This document shows, in pieces, positions 49,092 through 62,252 of a stretch of DNA of 64,000 bases (positions within the stretch are counted from its first letter, which is position 1; each line of letters begins with the position of its first letter). The translations under genes and the position numbers were made by a program. This stretch comes from Hyperoodon ampullatus. Its lineage: Eukaryota > Chordata > Mammalia > Artiodactyla > Ziphiidae. The notes under the pieces are model-generated. The model was not told the DNA's origin, ran no database searches, and worked only from the letters and a program-made list of their open reading frames with translations. The stretch spans positions 186,001 through 250,000 of the forward strand of contig CATKHW010000423.1 in the NCBI GenBank assembly GCA_949752795.1. The letters run 5' to 3'.

Positions 49092-50829
49092 GTCCCTTTC
49101 ACTGAAGAAGGTGTAGGTCTTGTCTATTCCATAGTTGGTTTTTGGAACGGTACCTGTGCTTATATCAAACTCTGGTTTTATGCATCACCCCACCTCTCCT
49201 TCCCCCTTAAGCAGTCATAAGTGTGTTTTCTAAATGTGAGACACTGTTCTCTTTCCTATCTCAGTTCAAGGGTAGCCATGTTTACAGGATCTTCATAAGT
49301 GATATCTTATGATAAGTTTCTTTTTCTGTGTGACTTATTTCACTTAGAATCATCGTACCTGAATCCACCCATTTTGCTGCTACTGGTCTTATGACATTGA
49401 TTTCATGGCTGAGGGATAATCCATCGTACGTAAGTACCACAATTTTTTGAACCATTTTTATATTTCCTGGGATATTTAAGGTGTACCCAAGTTGAGGTCC
49501 TTGTAAGCAGTGCAGCCCTAAATTTTGGGGTGGCTCTGTCTTATTGATTTTCAGTTTTCCCAAGGTATATTCCGTACACTGGAAGTGCCCTTGGCTCTGT
49601 AGCTCTGTTCTCTACTTGTTTTAGGGAACACAATGTACTCCCCCAGAGAGGCAGTTGGCAATTTACATCCCATCCATCAGCATAACAATGCTCCCTGTTC
49701 TCCAGGGCCTGTCTTGCCTTTCTGGTTTTTACATATTTTGAGGATGTCCCTTTTGACCGGTGGGAAGTGATACTTCTTTGTAGTGCAGATTTGCATTGCC
49801 CGCTTGCTTGCTTGGCCAAAAAGGGCGTATGCGTTTTCTGCTGAATATATTCAGGAGAAAACGCATACGACCTTTTTGGCCAATGCATCATTGTCGAAGT
49901 TGTGCCCCTCTTCCTGTGTTTTAAAGGCGATTCCAACGTACCTCTTGAAATCTGTATCCTGCTATTCTGCCTCACTTTCAAGTCCGCCTCGTTGCCTTCC
50001 CTCAACAGATTTTTGGACGATACTTGTCCTTTATTACTCTGCCAGTTTGTGAATTGCTGTGCCCCTGAGCTCCATTTTTCAACTCGTTTTTTGTGAGCTG
50101 ACCGCAAGTCCAAAATTTTGGTACAAGACCTATACGGGTTCCCGGTGGGTGGCTGACACTTTGGTTAATTCTTCTAACTGCCGGGAAATTAGAGTGATAT
50201 GTGCCCGTCCAAATGCCTAACAGCTACTCTCTCATTGGTTCTCCCTCTTCCCTTTCATCCTCTGCCAAATGGGAAACGTGTGCGAACCAGGAGCTTAAAG
50301 GGGCTGTCTCTCCAAGTTGGGAGATTGATAGTAAAGCAGATGGAAAGTCAAACCGGAGCACCAGGAGAGGGACTATTCGTTGAGTTTTAGAAACCTTTCG
50401 TATTCACAGTGTGTCCGTTCTCTAGGTTTCCCGTACATGTTATAACTGTAGTAATATTCCCTTCAACCTGGAGAGTTGGGACCCATGGAATGGGTGCCAT
50501 GCATTATTGCTTTAAAGGGTCTGCATTTGCTCACCCAATCTCACCAATCGTCTCAGTCCCAAGTGTCCAGCCTTATGCCACATCCAGCTGTGGTTGTAGA
50601 TAGGGTGATTCCAGGTTTCATCAGAGACCCTGAAGGAATTGTAAAGAATTTCCCAGTTTTTATGTTTTGTTTTTGAAATTCCTTTTTATAGTGGGTTTGA
50701 GTTGATTCTCGCTGCCATGTTGATGCCAGTCTAGACACACTTGATTCCCTTACGGAGACATATCAATACATAGGTTTCATGATTCTTACTAGTAAGATAT
50801 ATTCCTCTGCGGGAAATATGGGGTTTTGA
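49092..50829 (+). repeat. Satellite unit 29 (B head, C tail hybrid)
   Basis: 1,738 bp. B type through gacactttgg and ttctaactgccggg, then C type from about 50190 onward (gtgtgtccg, ttataactg, gtggttgtag, gttgatgcc). Palindrome 49812-49883. Confidence 0.94.
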
Positions 50830-52567
50830 GTCCCTTTCACTGAGGAAGGTGTAGGTCTTGTCTATTCCATAGTTGGTTTTTGGAACGGTACCTGTGCTTA
50901 TATCAAACTCTGGTTTTATGCATCACCCCACCTCTCCTTCCCCCTTAAGCAGGCATAAGAGTGTTTTCTAAATGTGAGACACTGTTCTCTTTCCTATCTC
51001 AGTTCAAGTGTAGCCATGTTTACAGGATCTTCATAAGTGATATCTTATGATAAGTTTCTTTTTCTGTGTGACTTATTTCACTTACAATCATCGTACCTGA
51101 ATCCACCCATTTTGCTGCTACTGGTCTTATGACATTGATTTCATGGCTGAGGGATAATACATCGTACGTAAGTACCACAATTTTTTGAACCATTTTTATA
51201 TTTCCTGGGATATTTAAGGTGTACCCAAGTTGAGGTCCTTGTAAGCAGTGCAGCCCTAAATTTTGGGGTGGCTCTGTCTTATTGATTTTCAGTTTTCCCA
51301 AGGTATATTCCGTACACTGGAAGTGCCCTTGGCTCTGTAGCTCTGTTCTCTACTTGTTTTAGGGAACACAATGTACTCCCCCAGAGAGGCAGTTGGCAAT
51401 TTACATCCCGTCCATCAGCATAACAATGCTCCCTGTTCTCCAGGGCCTGTCTTGCCTTTCTGGTTTTTACATATTTTGAGGATGTCCCTTTTGACCGGTG
51501 GGAAGTGATACTTCTTTGTAGTGCAGATTTGCATTGCCCGCTTGCTTGCTTGGCCAAAAAGGGCTTATGCGTTTTCTGCTGAATATATTCAGGAGAAAAC
51601 GCATACGACCTTTTTGGCCAATGCATCATTGTCGAAGTTGTGCCCCTCTTCCTGTGCTTTAAAGGCGATTCCAACGTACCTCTTGAAATCTGTATCCTGC
51701 TATTCTGCCTCACTTTCAAGTCCGCCTCGTTGCCTTCCCTCAACAGATTTTTGGACGATACTTGTCCTTTATTACTCTGCCAGTTTGTGAATTGCTGTGC
51801 CCCTGAGCTCCATTTTTCAACTCGTTTTTTGTGAGCTGACCGCAAGCCCAAAATTTTGGTACAAGACCTATACTGGTTCCCGGTGGGTGGCTGACACTTT
51901 GGTTAATTCTTCTAACTGCCGGGAAATTAGTGTGATATGTGCCCGTCCAAATGCCTAACAGCTACTCTCTCATTGGTTCTCCCTCTTCCCTTTCATCCTC
52001 TGCCAATTGGGAAACGTGTGCGAGCCAGGAGCTTAAAGGGTCTGTCTCTCCAAGTTGGGAGATTGATAGTAAAGCAGATGGAAAGTCAAACCGGAGCACC
52101 AGGAGAGGGACTATTCACTGAGTTTTAGAAACCTTTTGTATTCACAGTGGGTCTGTTCTCTAGGTTTCCCGTACATGTTATAGCTGTAGTAATATTCCCT
52201 TCAACCTCGAGAGTTGGGACCCATGGACTGGGTGCCATGCATTATTGCTTTAAAGGGTCTGCATTTGCTCACCCAATCTCACCAATCATCTCAGTCCCAA
52301 GTGTCCAGCCTTATGCCACATCCAGCTGGGGTTGTAGATAGGGTGATTCCAGGTTTCATCAGAGACCCTGAAGGAATTGTAAAGAATTTCCCAGTTTTTA
52401 TGTTTTGTTTTTGAAATTCCTTTTTATAGTGGGTTTGAGCTGATTCTAGTTCCCCTGTTTATGCCAGTCTAGACACACTTGATTCCCTTACGGAGACATA
52501 TTAATACATAGGTTTTAAGATTCTTACTAGTCAGATATATTCCTCTGCGGGAAATATGGGGTTTTGA
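50830..52567 (+). repeat. Satellite unit 30 (B)
   Basis: 1,738 bp. Palindrome 51550-51621 with ggcttatg, ctgctg and catacgacc. Tail B with ccaattggg and the private change gactggg near 52227. Confidence 0.95.
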
Positions 52568-54304
52568 GTCCCTTTCACTGAGGAAGGTGTAGGTCTTGTC
52601 TATTCCATAGTTGGTTTTTGGAACGGTACCTGTGCTTATATCAAACTCTGGTTTTATGAATCACCCCACCTCTCCTTCCGCCTTAAGCAGGCATAAGAGT
52701 GTTTTCTAAATGTGAGACACTGTTCTCTTTCCTAACTCAGTTCAAGTGTAGCCATGTTTAAAGGATCTTCATAAGTGATATCTTATGATAAGTTTATTTT
52801 TCTGTGTGACTTATTTCACTTACAATCATCGTACCTGAATCCACCCACTTTGCTGCTACTGGTCTTATCACATTGATTTCATGGCTGAGGGATAATCCAT
52901 CGTATGTAAGTATCACAATTTTTGGAACCATTTTTATATTTCCTGGGATATTTAAGGTGTAACCAAGTTGAGGTCCTTGTAAGCAGTGCAGCCCTAAATT
53001 TTGGGGTGGCTCTGTCTTATTGATTTTCAGTTTTCCCAAGGTATATTCCATACACTGGAAGTGCCCTTGGCTCTGTAGCTCTGTTCTCTACTTGTTTTAG
53101 GGAACACAATGTACTCCTCCAGAGAGGCAGTTGGCAATTTACATCCCGTCCATCAGCATAACAAGGCTCCCTGTTCTCCAGGGCCTGTCTTGCCTTTCTG
53201 GTTTTTACATATTTTGAGGATGTCCCTTTTGACTGGTGGGAAGTGATACTTCTTTGTAGTGCAGATTTGCATTGCCCGCTTGCTTGCTTGGCCAAAAAGG
53301 GCGTATGCGTTTTCTCCTGAATATATTCAGGAGAAAACGCATACGCCCTATTTGGCCAATGCATCATTGTCGAAGTTGTGCCCCTCTTCCTGTGCTTTAA
53401 AGGCGATTCCAACGTACCTATGAAATCTGTATCCTGCTATTCTGCCTCACTTTCTAGTCCGCCTCGTTGCCTTCCCTCAACAGATTTTTGGACGATAGCT
53501 GTCCTTTATTACTCGGCCAGTTTGTGAATTGCTGTGCCCCTGAGCTCCATTTTTCAACTCGTTTTTTGTGAGCTGACCGAAAGTCCAAAATTTTGGTTCA
53601 GGAACTATGTTGGTTCCCGGTGGGGGGCTGAGACTTTTGTTAATTCTTCTTCCTGCTGGGAAGTTAGAGTGATATGTGCCCGTCCAAATGCCTAACAGCT
53701 ACTCTCTCATTGGTTCTCCCTCTTCCCTTTCATCCTCTGCCAAATGGGAAACGTGTGCGAACCAGGAGCTTAAAGGGGCTGTCTCTCCAAGTTGGGAGAT
53801 TGATAGTAAAGCAGATGGAAAGACAAACCGGAGCACCAGGAGAGGGACAATTCGTTGAGTTTTAGAAACCTTTCGTATTCACAGTGTGTCCGTTCTCTAG
53901 GTTTCCCGTACATGTTATAACTGTAGTAATATTCCCTTCAACCTGGAGAGTTGGGACCCATGGAATGGGTGCCATGCATTATTGCTTTAAAGGGTCTGCA
54001 TTTGCTCACCCAATCTCACCAATCGTCTCAGTCCCAAGTGTCCAGCCTTATGCCACATCCAGCTGTGGTTGTAGATAGGGTGATTCCAGGTTTCATCAGA
54101 GACCCTGAAGGAATTGTAAAGAATTTCCCAGTTTTTATGTTTTGTTTTTGAAATTCCTTTTTATAGTGGGTTTGAGTTGATTCTCGCTGCCATGTTTATG
54201 CCAGTCTAGACACACTTGATTCCCTTACGGAGACATATCAATACATAGGTTTCATGATTCTTACTAGTCAGATATATTCCTCTGCGGGAAATATGGGGTT
54301 TTGA
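52568..54304 (+). repeat. Satellite unit 31 (C)
   Basis: 1,737 bp; one base lost in cgtacctatgaaatc near 53419. Palindrome 53288-53359 with one mismatch. Confidence 0.95.
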
Positions 54305-56042
54305 GTCCCTTTCACTGAGGAAGGTGTAGGTCTTGTCTATTCCATAGTTGGTTTTTGGAACGGTACCTGTGCTTATATCAAACTCTGGTTTTATGCATCA
54401 CCCCACCTCTCCTTCCCCCTTAAGCAGGCATAAGAGTGTTTTCTAAATATGAGACACTGTTCTCTTTCCTATCTCAGTTCAAGTGTAGCCATGTTTACAG
54501 GATCTTCATAAGTGATATCTTATGATAAGTTTCTTTTTCTGTGTGACTTATTTCACTTAGAATCATCGTACCTGAATCCACCCATTTTGCTGCTACTGGT
54601 CTTATGACATTGATTTCATGGCTGAGGGATAATACATCGTACGTAAGTACCACAATTTTTTGAACCATTTTTATATTTCCTGGGATATTTAAGGTGTACC
54701 CAAGTTGAGGTCCTTGTAAGCAGTGCAGCCCTAAATTTTGGGGTGGCTCTGTCTTATTGATTTTCAGTTTTCCCAAGGTATATTCCGTACACTGGAAGTG
54801 CCCTTGGCTCTGTAGCTCTGTTCTCTACTTGTTTTAGGGAACACAATGTACTCCCCCAGAGAGGCAGTTGGCAATTTACATCCCGTCCATCAGCATAACA
54901 ATGCTCCCTGTTCTCCAGGGCCTGTCTTGCCTTTCTGGTTTTTACATATTTTGAGGATGTCCCTTTTGACCGGTGGGAAGTGATACTTCTTTGTAGTGCA
55001 GATTTGCATTGCCCGCTTGCTTGCTTGGCCAAAAAGGGCGTATGCGTTTTCTCCTGAATATATTCAGGAGAAAACGCATACGCCCTTTTTGGCCAATGCA
55101 TCATTGTCGAAGTTGTGCCCCTCTTCCTGTGCTTTAAAGGCGATTCCAACGTACCTCTTGAAATCTGTATCCTGCTATTCTGCCTCACTTTCAAGTCCGC
55201 CTCATTGCCTTCCCTCAACAGATTTTTGGACGATACTTGTCCTTTATTACTCTGCCAGTTTGTGAATTGCTGTGCCCCTGAGCTCCATTTTTCAACTCGT
55301 TTTTTGTGAGCTGACCGCAAGTCCAAAATTTTGGTACAAGACCTATACGGGTTCCCGGTGGGTGGCTGACACTTTGGTTAATTCTTCTAACTGCCGGGAA
55401 ATTAGTGTGATATGTGCCCGTCCAAATGCCTAACAGCTACTCTCTCATTGGTTCTCCCTCTTCCCTTTCATCCTCTGCCAAATGGGAAACGTGTGCGAAC
55501 CAGGAGCTTAAAGGGGCTGACTCTCCAAGTTGGGAGATTGATAGTAAAGCAGATGGAAAGTCAAACCGGAGCACCAGGAGAGGGACTATTCACTGAGTTT
55601 TAGAAACCTTTCGTATTCACAGTGGGTCTGTTCTCTAGGTTTCCCGTACATGTTATAGCTGTAGTAATATTCCCTTCAACCTGGAGAGTTGGGACCCATG
55701 GAATGGGTGCCATGCATTATTGCTTTAAAGGGTCTGCATTTGCTCACCCAATCTCACCAATCATCTCAGTCCCAAGTGTCCAGCCTTATGCCACATCCAG
55801 CTGGGGTTGTAGATAGGGTGATTCCAGGTTTCATCAGAGACCCTGAAGGAATTGTAAAGAATTTCCCAGTTTTTATGTTTTGTTTTTGAAATTCCTTTTT
55901 ATAGTGGGTTTGAGCTGATTCTAGTTCCCCTGTTTATGCCAGTCTAGACACACTTGATTCCCTTACGGAGACATATCAATACATAGGTTTTAAGATTCTT
56001 ACTAGTCAGATATATTCCTCTGCGGGAAATATGGGGTTTTGA
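54305..56042 (+). repeat. Satellite unit 32 (B)
   Basis: 1,738 bp, perfect short-arm palindrome; tail has ccaaatggg with ttcactgag. Confidence 0.95.
55025..55096. repeat. Perfect 72-bp palindrome, short-arm form (unit 32)
   Basis: Same short-arm perfect form as in unit 22. Neighbouring B units 30 and 34 carry one or more arm mismatches (gacc for gccc in the right arm; unit 30 also ctgctg for ctcctg in the left arm). Confidence 0.93.
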
Positions 56043-57780
56043 GTCCCTTTCACTGAGGAAGGTGTAGGTCTTGTCTATTCCATAGTTGGTTTTTGGAACG
56101 GTACCTGTGCTTATATCAAACTCTGGTTTTATGAATCACCCCACCTCTCCTTCCGCCTTAAGCAGGCATAAGAGTGTTTTCTAAATGTGAGACACTGTTC
56201 TCTTTCCTAACTCAGTTCAAGTGTAGCCATGTTTAAAGGATCTTCATAAGTGATATCTTATGATAAGTTTATTTTTCTGTGTGACTTATTTCACTTACAA
56301 TCATCGTACCTGAATCCACCCATTTTGCTGCTACTGGTCTTATGACATTGATTTCATGGCTGAGGGATAATCCATCGTATGTAATTACCACAATTTTTGG
56401 AACCATTTTTATATTTCCCGGGATATTTAAGGTGTAACCAAGTTGAGGTCCTTGTAAGCAGTGCAGCCCTAAATTTTGGGGTGGCTCTGTCTTATTGATT
56501 TTCAGTTTTCCCAAGGTATATTCCATACACTGGAAGTGCCCTTGGCTCTGTAGCTCTGTTCTCTACTTGTTTTAGGGAACACAATGTACTCCTCCAGAGA
56601 GGCAGTTGGCAATTTACATCCCGTCCATCAGCATAACAAGGCTCCCTGTTCTCCAGGGCCTGTCTTGCCTTTCTGGTTTTTACATATTTTGAGGATGTCC
56701 CTTTTGACCGGTGGGAAGTGATACTTCTTTGTAGTGCAGATTTGCATTGCCCGCTTGCTTGCTTGGCCAAAAAGGGCGTATGCGTTTTCTCCTGAATATA
56801 TTCAGGAGAAAACGCATACGCCCTATTTGGCCAATGCATCATTGTCGAAGTTGTGCCCCTCTTCCTGTGCTTTAAAGGCGATTCCAACGTACCTCTTGAA
56901 ATCTGTATCCTGCTATTCTGCCTCACTTTCTAGTCCGCCTCGTTACCTTCCCTCAACAGATTTTTGGACGATAGCTGTCCTTTATTACTCGGCCAGTTTG
57001 TGAATTGCTGTGCCCCTGAGCTCCATTTTTCAACTCGTTTTTTGTGAGCTGACCGAAAGTCCAAAATTTTGGTTCAGGAACTATGTTGGTTCCCGGTGGG
57101 GGGCTGAGACTTTTGTTAATTCTTCTTCCTGCTGGGAAGTTAGAGTGATATGTGCCCGTCCAAATGCCTAACAGCTACTCTCTCATTGGTTCTCCCTCTT
57201 CCCTTTCATCCTCTGCCAAATGGGAAACGTGTGCGAACCAGGAGCTTAAAGGGGCTGTCTCTCCAAGTTGGGAGATTGATAGTAAAGCAGATGGAAAGTC
57301 AAACCGGAGCACCAGGAGAGGGACTATTCGTTGAGTTTTAGAAACCTTTCGTATTCACAGTGTGTCCGTTCTCTAGGTTTCCCGTACATGTTATAACTGT
57401 AGTAATATTCCCTTCAACCTGGAGAGTTGGGACCCATGGAATGGGTGCCATGCATTATTGCTTTAAAGGGTCTGCATTTGCTCACCCAATCTCACCAATC
57501 GTCTCAGTCCCAAGTGTCCAGCCTTATGCCACATCCAGCTGTGGTTGTAGATAGGGTGATTCCAGGTTTCATCAGAGACCCTGAAGGAATTGTAAAGAAT
57601 TTCCCAGTTTTTATGTTTTGTTTTTGAAATTCCTTTTTATAGTGGGTTTGAGTTGATTCTCGCTGCCATGTTGATGCCAGTCTAGACACACTTGATTCCC
57701 TTACGGAGACATATCAATACATAGGTTTCATGATTCTTACTAGTAAGATATATTCCTCTGCGGGAAATATGGGGTTTTGA
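56043..57780 (+). repeat. Satellite unit 33 (C)
   Basis: 1,738 bp. Head has gtatgtaattacc and ttcccgggatat; palindrome 56763-56834 with one mismatch. Confidence 0.95.
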
Positions 57781-59518
57781 GTCCCTTTCACTGAGGAAGG
57801 TGTAGGTCTTGTCTATTCCATAGTTGGTTTTTGGAACGGTACCTGTGCTTATATCAAACTCTGGTTTTATGCATCACCCCACCTCTCCTTCCCCCTTAAG
57901 CAGGCATAAGAGTGTTTTCTAAATGTGAGACACTGTTCTCTTTCCTATCTCAGTTCAAGTGTAGCCATGTTTACAGGATCTTCATAAGTGATATCTTATG
58001 ATAAGTTTCTTTTTCTGTGTGACTTATTTCACTTACAATCATCGTACCTGAATCCACCCATTTTGCTGCTACTGGTCTTATGACATTGATTTCATGGCTG
58101 AGGGATAATACATCGTACGTAAGTACCACAATTTTTTGAACCATTTTTATATTTCCTGGGATATTTAAGGTGTACCCAAGTTGAGGTCCTTGTAAGCAGT
58201 GCAGCCCTAAATTTTGGGGTGGCTCTGTCTTATTGATTTTCAGTTTTCCCAAGGTATATTCCGTACACTGGAAGTGCCCTTGGCTCTGTAGCTCTGTTCT
58301 CTACTTGTTTTAGGGAACACAATGTACTCCCCCAGAGAGGCAGTTGGCAATTTACATCCCGTCCATCAGCATAACAATGCTCCCTGTTCTCCAGGGCCTG
58401 TCTTGCCTTTCTGGTTTTTACATATTTTGAGGATGTCCCTTTTGACCGGTGGGAAGTGATACTTCTTTGTAGTGCAGATTTGCATTGCCCGCTTGCTTGC
58501 TTGGCCAAAAAGGGCGTATGCGTTTTCTCCTGAATATATTCAGGAGAAAACGCATACGACCTTTTTGGCCAATGCATCATTGTCGAAGTTGTGCCCCTCT
58601 TCCTGTGCTTTAAAGGCGATTCCAACGTACCTCTTGAAATCTGTATCCTGCTATTCTGCCTCACTTTCAAGTCCGCCTCGTTGCCTTCCCTCAACAGATT
58701 TTTGGACGATACTTGTCCTTTATTACTCTGCCAGTTTGTGAATTGCTGTGCCCCTGAGCTCCATTTTTCAACTCGTTTTTTGTGAGCTGACCGCAAGTCC
58801 AAAATTTTGGTACAAGACCTATACGGGTTCCCGGTGGGTGGCTGACACTTTGGTTAATTCTTCTAACTGCCGGGAAATTAGTGTGATATGTGCCCGTCCA
58901 AATGCCTAACAGCTACTCTCTCATTGGTTCTCCCTCTTCCCTTTCATCCTCTGCCAAATGGGAAACGTGTGCGAACCAGGAGCTTAAAGGGGCTGTCTCT
59001 CCAAGTTGGGAGATTGATAGTAAAGCAGATGGAAAGTCAAACCAGAGCACCAGGAGAGGGACTATTCACTGAGTTTTAGAAACCTTTCGTATTCACAGTG
59101 GGTCTGTTCTCTAGGTTTCCCGTACATGTTATAGCTGTAGTAATATTCCCTTCAACCTCGAGAGTTGGGACCCATGGAATGGGTGCCATGCATTATTGCT
59201 TTAAAGGGTCTGCATTTGCTCACCCAATCTCACCAATCATCTCAGTCCCAAGTGTCCAGCCTTATGCCACATCCAGCTGGGGTTGTAGATAGGGTGATTC
59301 CAGGTTTCATCAGAGACCCTGAAGGAATTGTAAAGAATTTCCCAGTTTTTATGTTTTGTTTTTGAAATTCCTTTTTATAGTGGGTTTGAGCTGATTCTAG
59401 TTCCCCTGTTTATGCCAGTCTAGACACACTTGATTCCCTTACGGAGACATATTAATACATAGGTTTTAAGATTCTTACTAGTCAGATATATTCCTCTGCG
59501 GGAAATATGGGGTTTTGA
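57781..59518 (+). repeat. Satellite unit 34 (B)
   Basis: 1,738 bp, last full B unit. Palindrome 58501-58572 with catacgacc only. Confidence 0.95.
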
Positions 59519-61533
59519 GTCCCTTTCACTGAGGAAGGTGTAGGTCTTGTCTATTCCATAGTTGGTTTTTGGAACGGTACCTGTGCTTATATCAAACTCT
59601 GGTTTTATGAATCACCCCACCTCTCCTTCCGCCTTAAGCAGGCATAAGAGTGTTTTCTAAATGTGAGACACTGTTCTCTTTCCTAACTCAGTTCAAGTGT
59701 AGCCATGTTTAAAGGATCTTCATAAGTGATATCTTATGATAAGTTTATTTTTCTGTGTGACTTATTTCACTTACAATCATCGTACCTGAATCCACCCATT
59801 TTGCTGCTACTGGTCTTATGACATTGATTTCATGGCTGAGGGATAATCCATCGTATGTAAGTACCACAATTTTTTTAACCATTTTTATATTTCCTGGGAT
59901 ATTTAAGGTGTAACCAATTGAGGTCCTTGTAAGCAGTGCAGCCCTAAATTTTGGGGTGGCTCTGTCTTATTGATTTTCAGTTTTCCCAAGGTATATTCCC
60001 TAGACTGGAAGTGCCCTTGGCTCTGTAGCTCTGTTGTTTACTTGTTTTAGGGAACACAATGCACTCCTCCAGAGAGGCAGTTGGCAATTTACATCCTGCC
60101 CATCAGCATAACAAGGCTCCCTGTTCTCCAGGGCCTGTCTTGCCTTTCTGGTTTTTACACATTTTGTGGATGTCCCTTTTGACCGGGGGGAATTGGTACT
60201 TGTTTGTAGTGCAGATTTGCATTGCCCGCTTGCTAGCTTGCTTTGCCAAAAAGGGCGTATGTGTTTTCTCCTGAATATATTCAGGAGAAAACGCATACGC
60301 CCTTTTTGGCCAAGTGCATCATTGACGAAGTTGTGCCCCTCTTCCTGTGCTTTAAAGGCGATTCCAACCATCCCGCCCATCAGCATAACAAGGCTCCCTG
60401 TTCTCCAGGGCCTGTCTTGCCTTTTTGGTTTTTACACATTTTGTGGATGTCCCTTTCGACCTGTAGGAAGTGATACTTCTTTGAAGTGCAGATTTGCATT
60501 GCCCGCTTGCTTCCTTGGCGAAAAAGGGCGTATGCGTTTTCTCCTGAATATATTCAGGAGAAAGCGCATACGCCCTTTTTGGCCAAGTGCATCATTGTCG
60601 AAGTTGTGCCCCTCTTGCTGTGCTTTAAAGGAGATTCCAACATACCTCTTGAAATCTGTTTCCTGCTATTCTGCCTCACTTTCAAGTCCGCCTCGTTGCC
60701 TTCCCTCAACAGATTTTTGGACGATAGTTGTCCTTTATTACTCGGCCAGTTTGTGCATTGCTGTGCCCCTGAGCTCCATTTTTCAACGCGTTTTTGGTGA
60801 GCTGACCGCAAGTCCAAAATTTTGGTTCCGGATCTATACTGATTCCCGGTGGGTGGCTGAGACTTTGGTTAATTCTTCTTCCTGCCGGGAAATTACAGTG
60901 ATATGTGCCCGTCCAAATGCCTAACAGCTACTCTCTCATTGGTTCTCCCTCTTCCCTTTCATCCTCTGCCAAATTGGCAACCTGTGAGAACCAGGAGGGT
61001 AAAGGGGCTGTCTCTCCAAGTTTGGAGGTTGATAGTAAAGCAGATGGAAAGTCAAACCAGAGCACCAGGAGAGGGACTATTCGTTGAGTTTTAGAAACCT
61101 TTCGTATTCACAGTGTGTCCGTTCTCTAGGTTTCCCGTACATGTTATAGCTGTAGTAATATTCCCTTCAACCTGGAGAGTTGGGACCCATGGAATGGGTG
61201 CCAGGCATTTGTGCTTTAAAGGGTCTGCAGTTGCTCACCCAATCTCACCAATCGTCTCAGTCCCAAGTGTCCCTCCTTATGCCACATCCAGCTGTCATTG
61301 TAGATAGGGTCATTCCAGGTTTCATCAGAGACCCTGAAGGAATTGTAAAGAATTTCCCAGTTTTTTTGTTTTGTTTTTGACATTACTTTTTATAGTGGGT
61401 TTGAGCTGATTCTCGCTGCCAAGTTTATGCCAGTCTAGACACACTTGATTCCCTTATGGAGACATATCAATACATAGGTTTTTAGATTCTTACTAGTCAG
61501 ATGTATTCCTCTGCGGGAAATATGGTGTTTTGA
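59519..61533 (+). repeat. Satellite unit 35 (C head, then H type, with internal duplication)
   Basis: 2,015 bp. C-type marks (gtttaaagg, gtatgtaag, gtgtaaccaa) continue to about 59.93 kb; from ttccctagac at about 59996 the unit is no longer C. It then contains the 277-bp duplication and a tail like that of unit 22. Confidence 0.95.
60092..60641 (+). repeat. 277-bp internal tandem duplication spanning the palindrome
   Basis: Segment 60092-60368 is followed directly by a second copy, 60369-60641, so unit 35 holds two palindromes (60241-60314 and 60514-60587). The join reads attccaac/catcccgccc. The copies differ at many positions (for example ggggggaattggtacttg versus tgtaggaagtgatacttc, and a four-base difference in the GCTT repeat), so the event is not recent. 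It makes unit 35 2,015 bp long and creates a long chance open frame of 252 codons from 60166. Confidence 0.93.
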
Positions 61534-62252
61534 GTCCCTTTCACTGAGGAAGGTGTAGGTCTTGTCTATTCCATAGTTGGTTTTTGGAACGGTACCTGTG
61601 CTTATATCAAACTCTGGTTTTATGCATCACCCCACCTCTCCTTTCCCCTTAAGCAGGCATAAGAGTGTTTTCTAAATGTGAGACACTCTTCTCTTTCCTA
61701 ACTCAGTTCAAGTGTAGCCATGTTTACAGTATCTTCATAAGTGATATCCGATGATAAGTTTCTTTTTCTGTGTGACTTATTTCACTAAGAATCATCGTAC
61801 CTGAATCCACCCATTTTGCTGCTACTGGTCTTATGACATTGATTTCATGGCTGAGGAATATTCCATCGTACGTAAGTACCACAATTTTTTGAACCATTTG
61901 TATATTTCCTGGGATATTTAAGGTGTACCCAAGTTGAAGTCCTTGTAAGCAGTGCAGCCCTAAATTTTGGGGTGTCTCTGTCTTATTGATTTTCAGTTTT
62001 CCCAAGGTATATTCCCTAGACTGGAAGTGCCCTTGGCTCTGTAGCTCTGTTGTTTACTTGTTTTAGGGAACACAATGCACTCCTCCAGAGAGGCAGTTGG
62101 CTATTTACATCCCGCCCATCAGCATAACAAGGCTCCCTGTTTTCCAGGGCCTGTCTTGCCTTTCTGGTTTTTACACATTTTGTGGATGTCCCTTTTGACC
62201 GGTGGGAAGTGATACTTCTTTGTAGTGCAGATTTGCATTGCCCGCTTGCTTG
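61361..62252 (-). mobile_element. Antisense LINE-1 3' end (representative copy from the diverged right part, unit 36)
   Basis: This has the same layout as the unit 14 copy, in a unit outside the homogenised domain: T-rich tract from 61361, 3' UTR similarity to about 61723, then ORF2 C-terminal similarity ending at the palindrome at 62253. The minus-strand peptide ILSEISHTEKETYHRIS is still legible. Its survival here shows that the L1 fragment belongs to the ancestral unit rather than to a local insertion. Confidence 0.88.

Larger units (their letters stand above)
50830..59518 (+). repeat. B-C dimer higher-order run (units 30-34)
   Basis: Unit types alternate B, C, B, C, B at a period of 3,475-3,476 bp. 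B heads here carry gggataatacatcg and B tails ttcactgagttttag; C units carry gtatgtaag or gtatgtaatt and gatagctgtcc. No A unit occurs, so this stretch amplified as a dimer, in contrast to the trimers at 23-33 kb. Confidence 0.85.

Noticed and set aside
60209..60486. Extra palindrome-bearing segment as an independent insertion element
   Set aside because: Its ends simply repeat the adjacent satellite sequence, so a tandem duplication explains it without any mobile element.
60166..60924. Open frame of 252 codons on the plus strand
   Set aside because: It arises from the 277-bp duplication, reads straight through two palindromes and satellite sequence, and has no recognisable domain.
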